Assembly (NCBI GenBank): GCA_005502925.1
Contig: SCPD01000024.1
Span: forward strand, 29,548 to 93,547
DNA: 64,000 nucleotides
DNA from: Rhizobiales bacterium Y(2018)
GTDB lineage: Bacteria; Pseudomonadota; Alphaproteobacteria; Rhizobiales; Aestuariivirgaceae
Reading direction: 5' to 3'
A model generated the notes under the pieces. That model made no database searches. It saw only the letters and a program-made list of their open reading frames with translations, and was not told where the DNA came from. How positions within the stretch are numbered: the first letter of the stretch is position 1; each line of letters begins with the position of its first letter. Shown here piece by piece: positions 1 to 7,683 of the stretch. Both the position numbers and the translations under genes were made by a program.

Positions 1-24
1 TTCACGATTGCGGGAGGATTTGTG

Positions 25-372
25 ATGACGACGGAAAAGGCGCGCGACCCTCAGGATCTCGAGCGGTTCCTGATCGAGCGGCAGTGGGTGGGCGATATCG
101 ACGGCATGGTGGCCCTGTTCGCGCCCGATGCCGTCATCGACACGGGCGAGGGGGCGTTGATCCGCGGCCATGAGGCCATCCGGGTGCTGTTTGACGGTTT
201 TGCCGCCGATGGCCGGAAATTCGCCAAGGGCAAGCAGAGCCCGGCCGTGATCAATGGCAACCTGGCGCTGACCTCGACGCATCTGCCCGACGGCAGCATC
301 ACCGCCGAGGTCGCCCGCCGGCAGCCGGACGGCACGTGGCTGTGGGTGATCGATCGCTATTCGGTGACTTAA
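25..372 (+). CDS. SnoaL-like / NTF2-fold small protein
   Basis: A 115-residue single-domain protein of the SnoaL-like, nuclear transport factor 2 fold family. The N-terminal helix, the LFAPDAV segment, the RGHEAIR segment and the closing DGTWLWVIDRYSV strand are typical of this cone-shaped fold, whose members are small enzymes or ligand-binding proteins. ATG at 25 is preferred over GTG at 22 because GGGAGG sits about eight bases before it. It converges on phnL, and the two stop codons share the palindrome TTAA at 369-372. Whether it belongs to a phosphonate pathway or to a neighbour outside the window cannot be told; the substrate is unknown. Confidence 0.75.
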   Translation: MTTEKARDPQDLERFLIERQWVGDIDGMVALFAPDAVIDTGEGALIRGHEAIRVLFDGFAADGRKFAKGKQSPAVINGNLALTSTHLPDGSITAEVARRQPDGTWLWVIDRYSVT

Positions 373-1058
373 GCCGCTCGGCTCAAGTCGAATTCACGCG
401 TGCACACGGCCCTGCGGTCGGATGCGTCGTGGAAGATGCCGATGATGGCGGAGCCCTGGTCGCGCGCTTCGTCGATCATCTTGAGGACGCGCGCCTTGTT
501 CTCCTGATCGAGCGAGGCGGTCGGCTCATCGAGAAGCAGGATCGGATAATGCGCGGCGAAACCACGGGCGATGTTCACGCGCTGCTGCTCGCCGCCAGAG
601 AAGGTCATGGGTGACAGCGACCACAGGCGCTCGGGGATGTTCAGCCTTTCAAGCAGCAAGGCGGCACGCTCGCGCGCCAGCTCCGGAGCAATACCGCGTT
701 CGAGCAAGGGCTCGGAGACGATATCGAGAGTCGGCACGCGCGGAATGACGCGCAGGAACTGAGTGACATAACCAATAGTGCGGCGGCGTGCTTCCAGCAC
801 CTGGCGCGGTTCGGCCCGCGCGAGATCGACCCAGCTGTCGTCATGGCGCACCAGGATCTCGCCCTGACCCGCTTTGTAGGTGCCGTAGATGATCTTGAGC
901 AGCGAGCTCTTGCCCTTGCCGGACGGGCCGGTGACGGCCAGCGCCTCACCTTCGGCGAGCTCGAGATGGAGATCGTCGAAGACCGGAATGCGCACGCCGC
1001 CCTGGAGATGCAGGCGGAACTGCTTGGCGAGGTTGCGGATCTTGAGAATGGTGCGCAT
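369..1058 (-). CDS. phnL: PhnL, ABC-type ATPase of the C-P lyase system
   Basis: 229-residue ATP-binding cassette protein, last gene of the phnGHIJKL operon visible here. Walker A is GPSGKGKSS, the signature is FSGGEQQRVNIARG and Walker B is ILLLDEP. PhnL is required for carbon-phosphorus lyase action, with PhnI, PhnG and PhnH, in forming the ribose triphosphate-phosphonate intermediate; it is a cytoplasmic partner of the lyase and not a transporter. The start at 1058 gives the usual N-terminus (MRTILKIRNLAKQF); the open frame runs further upstream but overlaps phnK out of frame. Four bases separate it from phnK. No phnM follows, since the next gene is on the other strand. Confidence 0.93.
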   Translation of the reverse strand: MRTILKIRNLAKQFRLHLQGGVRIPVFDDLHLELAEGEALAVTGPSGKGKSSLLKIIYGTYKAGQGEILVRHDDSWVDLARAEPRQVLEARRRTIGYVTQFLRVIPRVPTLDIVSEPLLERGIAPELARERAALLLERLNIPERLWSLSPMTFSGGEQQRVNIARGFAAHYPILLLDEPTASLDQENKARVLKMIDEARDQGSAIIGIFHDASDRRAVCTREFDLSRAA

Positions 1059-1062
1059 TGAA

Positions 1063-1836
1063 TCACACTTGCAGGACGGAGGAGACGAGAAGCTGGGTAT
1101 AAGGCGCCTGCGGGTCCTCGAGCACCTGATCGGTGAGGCCGGTCTCGATGACCTTGCCCTGCTGCATGACCAGGATGCGGGTGGAGAGAAGGCGCGCCAC
1201 CGCGAGGTCATGCGTCACGATGACGACCGACAGGCCCAAAGTGCGCACGAGACCGCGCAGGAGATCGAGCAGTCGGGCCTGGACCGAGACGTCAAGGCCG
1301 CCGGTCGGCTCGTCCATGAAAACCAGGCGGGGTGCGGTAACGAGGTTGCGGGCGATCTGGAGGCGCTGGCGCATGCCGCCCGAATAATTGCGCGGGCTTT
1401 CATCGATGCGGTCGCCGGCGATCTCGACGCGGTTGAGCCAGTCGAGCGCGGTCGACCGGATACGGCCGTAGTGGCGCTCGCCCACCGCCATCAGGCGTTC
1501 ACCGACATTGGCGCCGGCCGATACGCCCATGCGCAGGCCTTCGCGCGGATCCTGATGCACGAAACCCCAGTCGGTGCGCATCAGGAAGCGGCGCTCGGCC
1601 TCGCTCAGATCGGAAAGCGATTCGGTGCGTCCGTCGCGCAGGGAATAGAGAGCGCGCCCCGCATTGGGGGCGATCTGCATCGACAGGCATTTGAGCAAGG
1701 TGGTCTTGCCCGAGCCCGATTCCCCGACGATCGCCAGGACTTCGCCTGGCCACAACTCGAAATTCACCTTCTCGCAGGCGACGCGGCCGTCATAGTATTT
1801 GCTGATATTCTCGGCAATGAGCAGAGGCTTGGTCAT
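1063..1836 (-). CDS. phnK: PhnK, ABC-type ATPase bound to the C-P lyase core
   Basis: 257-residue ATP-binding cassette protein resembling DppD/OppD-type ATPases, as PhnK does. Walker A is GESGSGKTT, the signature is YSGGMRQRLQIARN and Walker B is LVFMDEP. In the well-studied E. coli complex PhnK docks on PhnJ of the PhnG2H2I2J2 core. The start at 1836 overlaps the phnJ stop by four bases, indicating translational coupling. A longer open frame upstream is only the shadow of phnJ. Confidence 0.94.
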   Translation of the reverse strand: MTKPLLIAENISKYYDGRVACEKVNFELWPGEVLAIVGESGSGKTTLLKCLSMQIAPNAGRALYSLRDGRTESLSDLSEAERRFLMRTDWGFVHQDPREGLRMGVSAGANVGERLMAVGERHYGRIRSTALDWLNRVEIAGDRIDESPRNYSGGMRQRLQIARNLVTAPRLVFMDEPTGGLDVSVQARLLDLLRGLVRTLGLSVVIVTHDLAVARLLSTRILVMQQGKVIETGLTDQVLEDPQAPYTQLLVSSVLQV

Positions 1837-2669
1837 GCCGCTTTCTCCTGCGACTTGCGGCAATGGTCGGTGTCGGAGCAGACGAACATGCGCTTGCCCT
1901 TGTCGTCGAGAATGATCTCGTCGAGATAGGTGGTGGTCGAGCCGCAGAGTGCGCAAGGCTCTTCCCATTTCTGCACGCTGAAAGGATGATCCTCGAAATC
2001 GAGGCTCCTCACCTTCGTATAAGGCGGCACGGCATAGATGCGCTTCTCGCGGCCGGCGCCGAAAAGCTGCAAGGCGGCGCAGTCGTCGAGCTTGGGATTG
2101 TCGAATTTGGGGATCGGCGAGGGATCGAAGACATAACGCCCGTTCACCTTGGCCGGATAGGCGTAAGCTGTGGCGATATGGCCGTGACGCGCAATGTCCT
2201 CATAAAGCTTCACATGCATGATGCCATATTCCTCGAGCGCATGCATCTTGCGGGTCTCGGTCTCGCGCGGCTCGAGAAAACGCAAAGGCTCCGGGATCGG
2301 CACCTGATAGACGAGGATCTGGTCTTCGCGCAGCGCCGCTTCCGGCACGCGATGCCGGGTCTGGATGATCGACGCCTTTTCGGTCTCCTCGGTCGTCGCC
2401 ACGCCCGCGGTGCGGACGAAGAACTTGCGGATGCTCACCGCATTGGTCGTGTCGTCGGCACCCTGGTCGATGACCTTGAGCGTGTCCTGAGGGGTTAGGA
2501 TCGAAGCCGTCACCTGGACGCCGCCGGTGCCCCAGCCATAGGGCATCGGCATTTCGCGGCTGGCGAAGGGCACTTGGTAGCCCGGAATGGCGACCGCCTT
2601 CAGAAGCGCCCGCCGGATCATGCGTTTGGTCTGTTCGTTGAGATAAGCGAAGTTGTAGCCGGTGGTCAT
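1833..2669 (-). CDS. phnJ: PhnJ, radical-SAM carbon-phosphorus lyase
   Basis: 278-residue catalytic subunit that cleaves the C-P bond of 5-phosphoribosyl 1-phosphonate by S-adenosylmethionine radical chemistry, releasing alkane and cyclic ribose phosphate. The Fe-S cysteine pattern is at the C-terminus: CALC, then a cysteine 22 residues after the second one (FVCSDTDHC), and a further cysteine six residues on. This is PhnJ's unusual arrangement, not the CX3CX2C of classical radical-SAM enzymes. The N-terminus (MTTGYNFAYLNEQTKRMIRRA) is canonical. The frame stays open far upstream to about 3857, but that part is antisense-like noise over phnI. It overlaps phnI by four bases. Confidence 0.96.
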   Translation of the reverse strand: MTTGYNFAYLNEQTKRMIRRALLKAVAIPGYQVPFASREMPMPYGWGTGGVQVTASILTPQDTLKVIDQGADDTTNAVSIRKFFVRTAGVATTEETEKASIIQTRHRVPEAALREDQILVYQVPIPEPLRFLEPRETETRKMHALEEYGIMHVKLYEDIARHGHIATAYAYPAKVNGRYVFDPSPIPKFDNPKLDDCAALQLFGAGREKRIYAVPPYTKVRSLDFEDHPFSVQKWEEPCALCGSTTTYLDEIILDDKGKRMFVCSDTDHCRKSQEKAA

Positions 2670-3748
2670 TCCGCCGCCTCCTGATCGAGGCCTTGCACTT
2701 CGCGGCGCAGGCGCCTCAGCAATTCGAGCTCGGCCTGGAAATCCACATAATGCGGCAGCTTCAGATGCTCGACGAAACCCGTCGCCTGCACATTGTCGGC
2801 ATGCGAGAGCACGAATTCCTCGTCCTGGGCCGGCGCCGTCTGCTCCTCGTCGAGCTCGCGCACCCGCAGAGCGCGATCGACGAGCGCCATCGACATGGCC
2901 TTGCGCTCGCACTGGCCGAAGCTCAGGCCGTAGCCGCGGGTGAATTGCGGCGGCACGCCGGCCGAACCTTTGAACTGGTTGATCATCTCGCATTCGGTGA
3001 TGTCGATGGCGCCGATCTCGATCTCGAAACCGAGCTCTTCCGGCGTGAAGCTCACCGATACCTCGCCATAACGAATCTCGCCGGCGAAAGGATGCGAGCG
3101 GCCATAACCGCGCTGGGTCGAATAGCCGAGCGCCAACAGGAAACCTTCGTCGCCGCGCACCAGGCTCTGCAGGCGCAGGTCGCGGTCGGCCGGGAAAGCG
3201 AGCGGCTCGCGGGTGAGGTCGCCCGGCTCGCCCGAGGTCGAGGAAGCGGCCTCGATCAGGCCTTCGGCGCCGATCAGGTCGAGAACGCGCGGCATGGTGC
3301 GGTCGAGATCGGCCGGGCCGGTTTCGACGGGGGCCGCGGGCGTTTCGCTCGCCTCGAATTCGAGGAGGCGATGGGTGTAATCGAAAGTGGGGCCTAAGAT
3401 CTGGCCGCCCGGCATGTCCTTGAAGGCGGCCGAGATGCGGCGGCGGATCAGCATGTCCGAGGTCTCGATCGGCGTCGAATAGCCATAGCGTGGCAAGGTG
3501 GTGCGCGAGGCGCGGATGAGGAAGATCGCCTCGATGAGGTCGCCGCGCGCCTGCTTGATCGCCACGGCCGCGAGTTCGCGGTCGTACAGCGAGCCTTCGG
3601 TCATCACCCGGTCGACGGCCAGAGTGAGCTGCTCGCCGATCTGCGTGGTGGTGATTTCGGGAATCTCGGGATTGCCCCGGCGTTCCTCGCCAAGGAGGCG
3701 ATGCGCCGCATCGATCGCCTTTTCTCCGCCTTTGACCGCGACATACAT
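2666..3748 (-). CDS. phnI: PhnI, C-P lyase core subunit / nucleosidase
   Basis: 360-residue core subunit of C-P lyase. With PhnL, PhnG and PhnH it exchanges the adenine of ATP for the phosphonate to form alpha-D-ribose 1-methylphosphonate 5-triphosphate. The opening MYVAVKGGEKAIDAAHRLL and the length are characteristic. Start and stop overlap phnH and phnJ by single ATGA junctions, so phnH, phnI, phnJ and phnK are read as one coupled message. Confidence 0.96.
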   Translation of the reverse strand: MYVAVKGGEKAIDAAHRLLGEERRGNPEIPEITTTQIGEQLTLAVDRVMTEGSLYDRELAAVAIKQARGDLIEAIFLIRASRTTLPRYGYSTPIETSDMLIRRRISAAFKDMPGGQILGPTFDYTHRLLEFEASETPAAPVETGPADLDRTMPRVLDLIGAEGLIEAASSTSGEPGDLTREPLAFPADRDLRLQSLVRGDEGFLLALGYSTQRGYGRSHPFAGEIRYGEVSVSFTPEELGFEIEIGAIDITECEMINQFKGSAGVPPQFTRGYGLSFGQCERKAMSMALVDRALRVRELDEEQTAPAQDEEFVLSHADNVQATGFVEHLKLPHYVDFQAELELLRRLRREVQGLDQEAAE

Positions 3749-4347
3749 CAGGCCTGACCTTCTCTCTTGATTTGTGTCGAGCGCGGCAAGGCCGCGATTT
3801 CCTTTGGTGCGGCGAAATAGACGTCGCGTCCCAATGGGAAGAGCTGGTGATTTTCATCCATCAGCGCCCAGAAACGGGCGCCGAGGCCGGCTGTGGTGAA
3901 AACGCGTTCGTCCTTGATACCGGGGCCTTTCAGCGTCAGCCTGTCACCTGAGAAATCGGGGACCTGGATGATGAGGGTCGCCGAGGCATCGGGATATTCG
4001 GCATTGCCGATACTGGCCTGGGCCAGCGCTTCGGCGGCGGTTGCCGGCGTGCAGAGAAGGAAGCTCGCCTGCGGCCTGTCATTCTCGATGCGGGCGCCGG
4101 TGTGGAAGCGCAGATAATCGATGACGGCCGTCTCTCGTAGGCTGTCGTCGAGCCAGAGCGGCGTGTCATAGTCGCACAGGGTCAGGCAGATCGCCGCGGT
4201 GGAGGCGAAAAGCGGCGCCGGCGCCGCGAAATCGGGCGTCAGAGGCAGGATGCGGCCCGGCTGCGCCATGGCATCGAGCATCACCCGGAAGGCTTCGGCG
4301 CTGCTGCGCGCATGGTCGGTGAAACCGCTCAAGAGTTCAGTCGACAT
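3748..4347 (-). CDS. phnH: PhnH, C-P lyase core subunit
   Basis: 199-residue PhnH, a PLP-transferase-fold structural subunit of the PhnGHIJ complex without known independent activity. The segments FTDHARSSAEAFRVMLDAMAQPG and FWALMDENHQLFPLGRDVYF are typical of the family, and the length agrees. It overlaps phnG by eleven bases and phnI by one base. It acts in the cytoplasm. Confidence 0.95.
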   Translation of the reverse strand: MSTELLSGFTDHARSSAEAFRVMLDAMAQPGRILPLTPDFAAPAPLFASTAAICLTLCDYDTPLWLDDSLRETAVIDYLRFHTGARIENDRPQASFLLCTPATAAEALAQASIGNAEYPDASATLIIQVPDFSGDRLTLKGPGIKDERVFTTAGLGARFWALMDENHQLFPLGRDVYFAAPKEIAALPRSTQIKREGQA

Positions 4348-4804
4348 CGCCCCTCACCATCGTAAAGAAGTCCACCTTCGTCGCGGCGTTCTTGAGTGCC
4401 ATCTGGCGTTCGCGCTCGGCGCGCTCGCGGGCCAGCGGTGTGATCACCGCTTCCGTCAACTGCGCGTTTTCGGGGCCCTGGAGCAGAGCGTCGCAGACCG
4501 CGGCGCTCACCGCATGCTCATGCGAGCGGCCCATCACGAAAGCGTGGCCGATCGTGCCATTGGTGAGGCGGATGCTGCAGCGCGTCAGCGTGGTTTCGCC
4601 GATATTGAACGGGCTGCCGGTGCCGCCCTGGCGGCCGCGCAGCATCACGAGACCGGTCTCGGGCTTGCGCAAATAGGTGAATGAGGGGAGGCGATCGCGT
4701 GGAAAAAGCGTGTCGAGCCGCTCTTTTCTGGCGCCGGCGAGCAGCGACATCCATTTCTGGCGTGCCGTTGTTTCTTTTTTGGATTGCGGGGAATCGAGGG
4801 CCAT
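4337..4804 (-). CDS. phnG: PhnG, C-P lyase core subunit
   Basis: 155-residue PhnG, first gene of the visible phn operon. It is a subunit of the C-P lyase core with PhnH, PhnI and PhnJ. Recognisable parts are RQKWMSLLAGA near the N-terminus, the GTGSPFNIGETTLTRC stretch and GHAFVMGRS. The gene starts about 300 bases from ccoN on the other strand. I could not identify a Pho box in the intervening DNA. Transport (phnCDE), phnF, phnM and phnN are not in the window. Confidence 0.94.
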   Translation of the reverse strand: MALDSPQSKKETTARQKWMSLLAGARKERLDTLFPRDRLPSFTYLRKPETGLVMLRGRQGGTGSPFNIGETTLTRCSIRLTNGTIGHAFVMGRSHEHAVSAAVCDALLQGPENAQLTEAVITPLARERAERERQMALKNAATKVDFFTMVRGDVD

Positions 4805-4876
4805 GGCGGGCTATCAATCAGCCCATTGTAAAAGTTCTGTGACAGAAAAGCAGACTCATGCTTGAATGGAGCTTGA

Positions 4877-4933
4877 CCTAGATCACGATGAGTTTGGATC
4901 GTTACGATCCAAACTCGTGAACGTGATCGATTT
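4877..4933. repeat. Palindromic intergenic repeat, type CTAGATCACGATG
   Basis: A long imperfect inverted repeat centred near 4903: left arm GATCACGATGAGTTTGGATC, right arm ending GTGATC, with a short TTA loop. The same outer ends (CCTAGATCACGATGA and AACGTGATCG) recur at 50912-50964. It looks like an alphaproteobacterial REP-type element and lies between the divergent phn and cco operons. Confidence 0.75.
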
Positions 4934-4941
4934 CAATATTT

Positions 4942-4994
4942 TAGCGCGGGATTCTCGCGAAAAACCGGTATCCACTTTTTCGCATCCCGCGCTA
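4942..4994. repeat. Palindromic repeat with GAAAAACCGG/CCACTTTTT core
   Basis: Outer arms TAGCGCGGGAT and ATCCCGCGCTA are perfect complements; the inner GCGAAAAA / TTTTTCGC arms also pair around an ACCGGTATCCAC core. A related element with the same core (GAAAACCGCTTCTCACTTTTC) lies at 46385-46429. It directly adjoins the preceding repeat, so 4877-4994 is a two-element mosaic. Confidence 0.7.
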
Positions 4995-5024
4995 GGGGCT
5001 GTCTGGTCGAGCTGGCGGCGGAAT

Positions 5025-5038
5025 TTGCGCCAGATCAA
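5025..5038 (+). promoter_or_regulatory. FNR/FixK-type box upstream of ccoN
   Basis: TTGCGCCAGATCAA matches the TTG-N8-CAA dyad of the Crp/Fnr family and the common FixK/Anr variant with TTGCGC on one side and GATCAA on the other. Its centre lies about 90 bases before the ccoN start. With the usual class II placement at -41.5 the transcript would begin near 5073, leaving a leader of about 48 bases. Regulation of ccoNOQP by FNR/FixK under low oxygen is well known; binding here is inferred. Confidence 0.65.
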
Positions 5039-5120
5039 AGACGGGCCGGGAAGTGCTCGTCTAGAGATAGTGCAAGGGGGGTCACGCGATGATCATCTTG
5101 GCTATAGTGGCAGCAACATC

Positions 5121-6779
5121 ATGATTGCACGGTTGACGGTCGCCGAACGGCAATCGGCTTTACTCATTCTCATTGTGATGTCGTTTCTGGGCCTCGCTAT
5201 GGCGGCGGCTGGACGCGGCACGCCTTTCGGCCTGCATGGCTTCCTGGTCATTGCGGCCTCGATCGGCGTCGGCCTCCCGCTCTTGCGTAAATTTTACGCA
5301 CCGGAGCCGGATCCCGCGCAATTTGAACAGTATTACGACGATCCGACCAAGGTCGGCATCGTGCTCGCGATGCTGTGGGCGATCGCCGGCATGTTCGTGG
5401 GGGTCTGGGTCGCGGCGCTGCTCGCCTGGCCAGACCTCACCATCGATGCCGCCTGGGCGAGCTTCGGCCGCCTCCGTCCCATCCATACCAGCGGCGTCAT
5501 CTTCGGCTTCGGCGGCAATGCGCTGATCGCCACTTCCTTCCATGTGCTGCAGCGCACCTCGCGGGCCCGCCTTCCGGACCAGCTGAGCCCGTGGTTCGTG
5601 CTCCTCGGCTACAATCTGTTCTGCGTCGTCGCCGCCACCGGCTATATGATGGGCGTCACCCAGTCGAAGGAATATGCCGAGCCCGAATGGTATGCCGATA
5701 TCTGGCTGGTCATCGTCTGGGTCGTCTATTTCCTGATCTATATCCGCACCCTGGCGCGCCGCAAGGAGCCGCATATCTATGTGGCCAACTGGTACTACAT
5801 GGCCTTCATCCTGGTCGTGGCGATCCTCCATATCGTCAACAACCTGGCGGTGCCGGTGTCGTTTGGCGACTTCAAGAGCTACTCGGCTTTCTCGGGCGTC
5901 CAGGATGCGATGACGCAATGGTGGTACGGCCATAATGCGGTGGCCTTCTTCCTGACCGCCGGTTTCCTCGGCATGCTCTATTACTATCTGCCGAAGCGTG
6001 CCGGCCGACCGATCTTCTCCTACCGGCTGTCGATCATCAGCTTCTGGGGCATCACCTTCATGTATATGTGGGCGGGCTCGCACCATCTGCATTACACGGC
6101 GCTGCCGCAATGGGTGCAGACCCTCGGCATGACTTTCTCGATCGTGCTCCTGGTGCCGTCCTGGGCATCGGCGGGCAACGCGCTCGCCACTCTCAACGGC
6201 GCCTGGCACAAGGTGCGCGACGACGCCACCTTGCGCTTCATGATGGTTGCCGCCGTCTTCTACGGCATCTCGACCTTCGAAGGCTCCTTCATGGCGATCC
6301 GCGCCGTCAATTCACTGTCGCATTACACCGACTGGACCGTCGGCCATGTGCATGCGGGGGCGCTTGGCTGGGTGGCGATGATCACTTTCGGCTCGATCTA
6401 CGCGCTGGTGCCGTGGATGTGGAAGCGCGAGACGATGTATTCGGCGCGCCTCATCGAGGTGCATTTCTGGCTCGCTCTTGCCGGGACCGTCGTCTACGTC
6501 TTCGCGATGTGGAATTCCGGCATCATCCAGGGGCTGATGTGGCGGACCTACACCGACAGCGGGACATTGGCCTATTCTTTCATCGACTCGCTCGTCGCGA
6601 TGCATCCTTATTATATCGCGCGCGCCTTTGGCGGGCTGCTGTTCCTCCTGGGCGCGATCGTCGGCACCTATAATGTGCTGATGACGATCCGCGTCGCCAA
6701 GCGGGAGCGGGCGCAAAGCGGTGGTGGGACGGATGTGCCGAGCTACGGCCGCGATCCGGTCCTGCAGGCGGGGGAGTGA
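5121..6779 (+). CDS. ccoN: CcoN, cbb3-type cytochrome c oxidase subunit I
   Basis: 552-residue catalytic subunit of the high-affinity cbb3 oxidase, which reduces oxygen to water at a haem b/copper B centre. Many hydrophobic segments are visible. Ligand motifs: LRPIHTSG and SFHVLQ for low-spin haem, WWYGHNAVAFFLT for one copper-B histidine, GSHHLHYTALPQW for the paired histidines and TVGHVHAGALGW for the haem ligands. The start at 5121 (MIARLTVAERQ) is chosen because the open frame upstream to 4866 runs through intergenic palindromes. Its ribosome-binding site is weak. First gene of the cco operon. Confidence 0.95.
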   Translation: MIARLTVAERQSALLILIVMSFLGLAMAAAGRGTPFGLHGFLVIAASIGVGLPLLRKFYAPEPDPAQFEQYYDDPTKVGIVLAMLWAIAGMFVGVWVAALLAWPDLTIDAAWASFGRLRPIHTSGVIFGFGGNALIATSFHVLQRTSRARLPDQLSPWFVLLGYNLFCVVAATGYMMGVTQSKEYAEPEWYADIWLVIVWVVYFLIYIRTLARRKEPHIYVANWYYMAFILVVAILHIVNNLAVPVSFGDFKSYSAFSGVQDAMTQWWYGHNAVAFFLTAGFLGMLYYYLPKRAGRPIFSYRLSIISFWGITFMYMWAGSHHLHYTALPQWVQTLGMTFSIVLLVPSWASAGNALATLNGAWHKVRDDATLRFMMVAAVFYGISTFEGSFMAIRAVNSLSHYTDWTVGHVHAGALGWVAMITFGSIYALVPWMWKRETMYSARLIEVHFWLALAGTVVYVFAMWNSGIIQGLMWRTYTDSGTLAYSFIDSLVAMHPYYIARAFGGLLFLLGAIVGTYNVLMTIRVAKRERAQSGGGTDVPSYGRDPVLQAGE

Positions 6780-6784
6780 CGGAC

Positions 6785-7519
6785 ATGTCCGAATTCCACC
6801 GCAAGATCGAGCGCAATACGATGCGCTTCGTGCTCGCCATCATCGTCGTCGCCTCGATCGGCGGCATCGTCGAGATCGCACCGCTCTTCACCATCAAGAG
6901 CACGGTCGAGGCCGCGCCCAATATGAGGGTCTATACGCCGCTCGAACTTGCCGGACGCAGCATCTATATGCGGGAAGGCTGTTATGCCTGCCATTCGCAG
7001 ATGATCCGCACCTTGCGCGACGAGGTCGAGCGCTATGGGCCTTATTCGCTGGCGGTCGAGTCGCAATATGACCATCCGATGCTGTGGGGCTCGAAGCGCA
7101 CCGGGCCCGATATTGCCCGCGTCGGTGAGAAATATTCCGACGCCTGGCATGTCGCGCATCTCTACAATCCACGCGACGTGGTGCCGGAATCGGTCATGCC
7201 GGCCTATCGCTGGCTCTTGCGCAACGAGCTCCGGATCGATGACCTTCCCGGCCATCTGCGAGCCATGCGCGATGTCGGCGTGCCCTATACGGATGCGATG
7301 ATCGAGAATGCGGCGAAGGATGCCTTCGGCCAAGCCGCTCCCGAAAGCGACGCGGCGGTGGGCGTCACCGAGCGCTATGGCGCGGCGACGCATATGCGCG
7401 CCTTTGACGGCAATGCCGGACGGCTCACCGAGATGGATGCGCTCGTCGCTTATCTGCAGATCATGGGCAAACTCACCGACGCCGCCCAGAAGACCGAACA
7501 GACCAAGATCGGAGAATGA
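6785..7519 (+). CDS. ccoO: CcoO, cbb3 oxidase monohaem cytochrome c subunit
   Basis: About 244 residues with an N-terminal membrane anchor and one haem c site, GCYACHSQMIR. The distal ligand is likely the methionine in PESVMPAY. It passes electrons from CcoP to CcoN. ATG at 6785 (MSEFHRKIERN) has GGGGAG about nine bases upstream; GTG at 6776 in the same frame is the alternative. It follows ccoN by five bases. Confidence 0.95.
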   Translation: MSEFHRKIERNTMRFVLAIIVVASIGGIVEIAPLFTIKSTVEAAPNMRVYTPLELAGRSIYMREGCYACHSQMIRTLRDEVERYGPYSLAVESQYDHPMLWGSKRTGPDIARVGEKYSDAWHVAHLYNPRDVVPESVMPAYRWLLRNELRIDDLPGHLRAMRDVGVPYTDAMIENAAKDAFGQAAPESDAAVGVTERYGAATHMRAFDGNAGRLTEMDALVAYLQIMGKLTDAAQKTEQTKIGE

Positions 7520-7521
7520 TC

Positions 7522-7683
7522 ATGCATGATATGGTCGTCGCCTTCTCCAAGAGCTGGGGCCTCTTCTATCTCGTCGCGCTGGCGGTGGGCGTGGTGATCT
7601 ATGCCTATTGGCCGGCCAACCGCGCCAGATTCACCCGCGCCAAGAACAGCATTCTCGACAAGGATGACAGACCGTGGAGCTAG
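7522..7683 (+). CDS. ccoQ: CcoQ, small cbb3 oxidase subunit
   Basis: A 53-residue protein (MHDMVVAFSKSWGLFYLV...) with one transmembrane helix followed by a basic tail (YWPANRARFTRAKNSILD), as expected of CcoQ/FixQ, which stabilises the oxidase. ATG at 7522 has GGAGA six bases upstream; the in-frame ATG at 7516 overlaps the ccoO stop but is too close to that site. The end overlaps the start of ccoP by ten bases. Confidence 0.9.
   Translation: MHDMVVAFSKSWGLFYLVALAVGVVIYAYWPANRARFTRAKNSILDKDDRPWS

Noticed and set aside
889..1929. Plus-strand open frame over phnK and phnL
   Set aside because: Antisense shadow; both ABC ATPases on the minus strand have all their motifs.
2670..3857. Extension of the phnJ frame upstream
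   Set aside because: Arg/Pro-rich translation overlapping phnI and phnH entirely; PhnJ's normal start is at 2669.
4873..4886. TTGACCTAGATCAC as a second FNR box before ccoN
   Set aside because: Most of it is the conserved end of the palindromic repeat (CCTAGATCACGATG), which also occurs at 50912 where no FNR-regulated gene is present. The 5025 site is a better match and distance.
4866..5120. N-terminal extension of CcoN by 85 residues
   Set aside because: It would translate through two palindromic repeats and the FNR-type box and has no similarity to CcoN.
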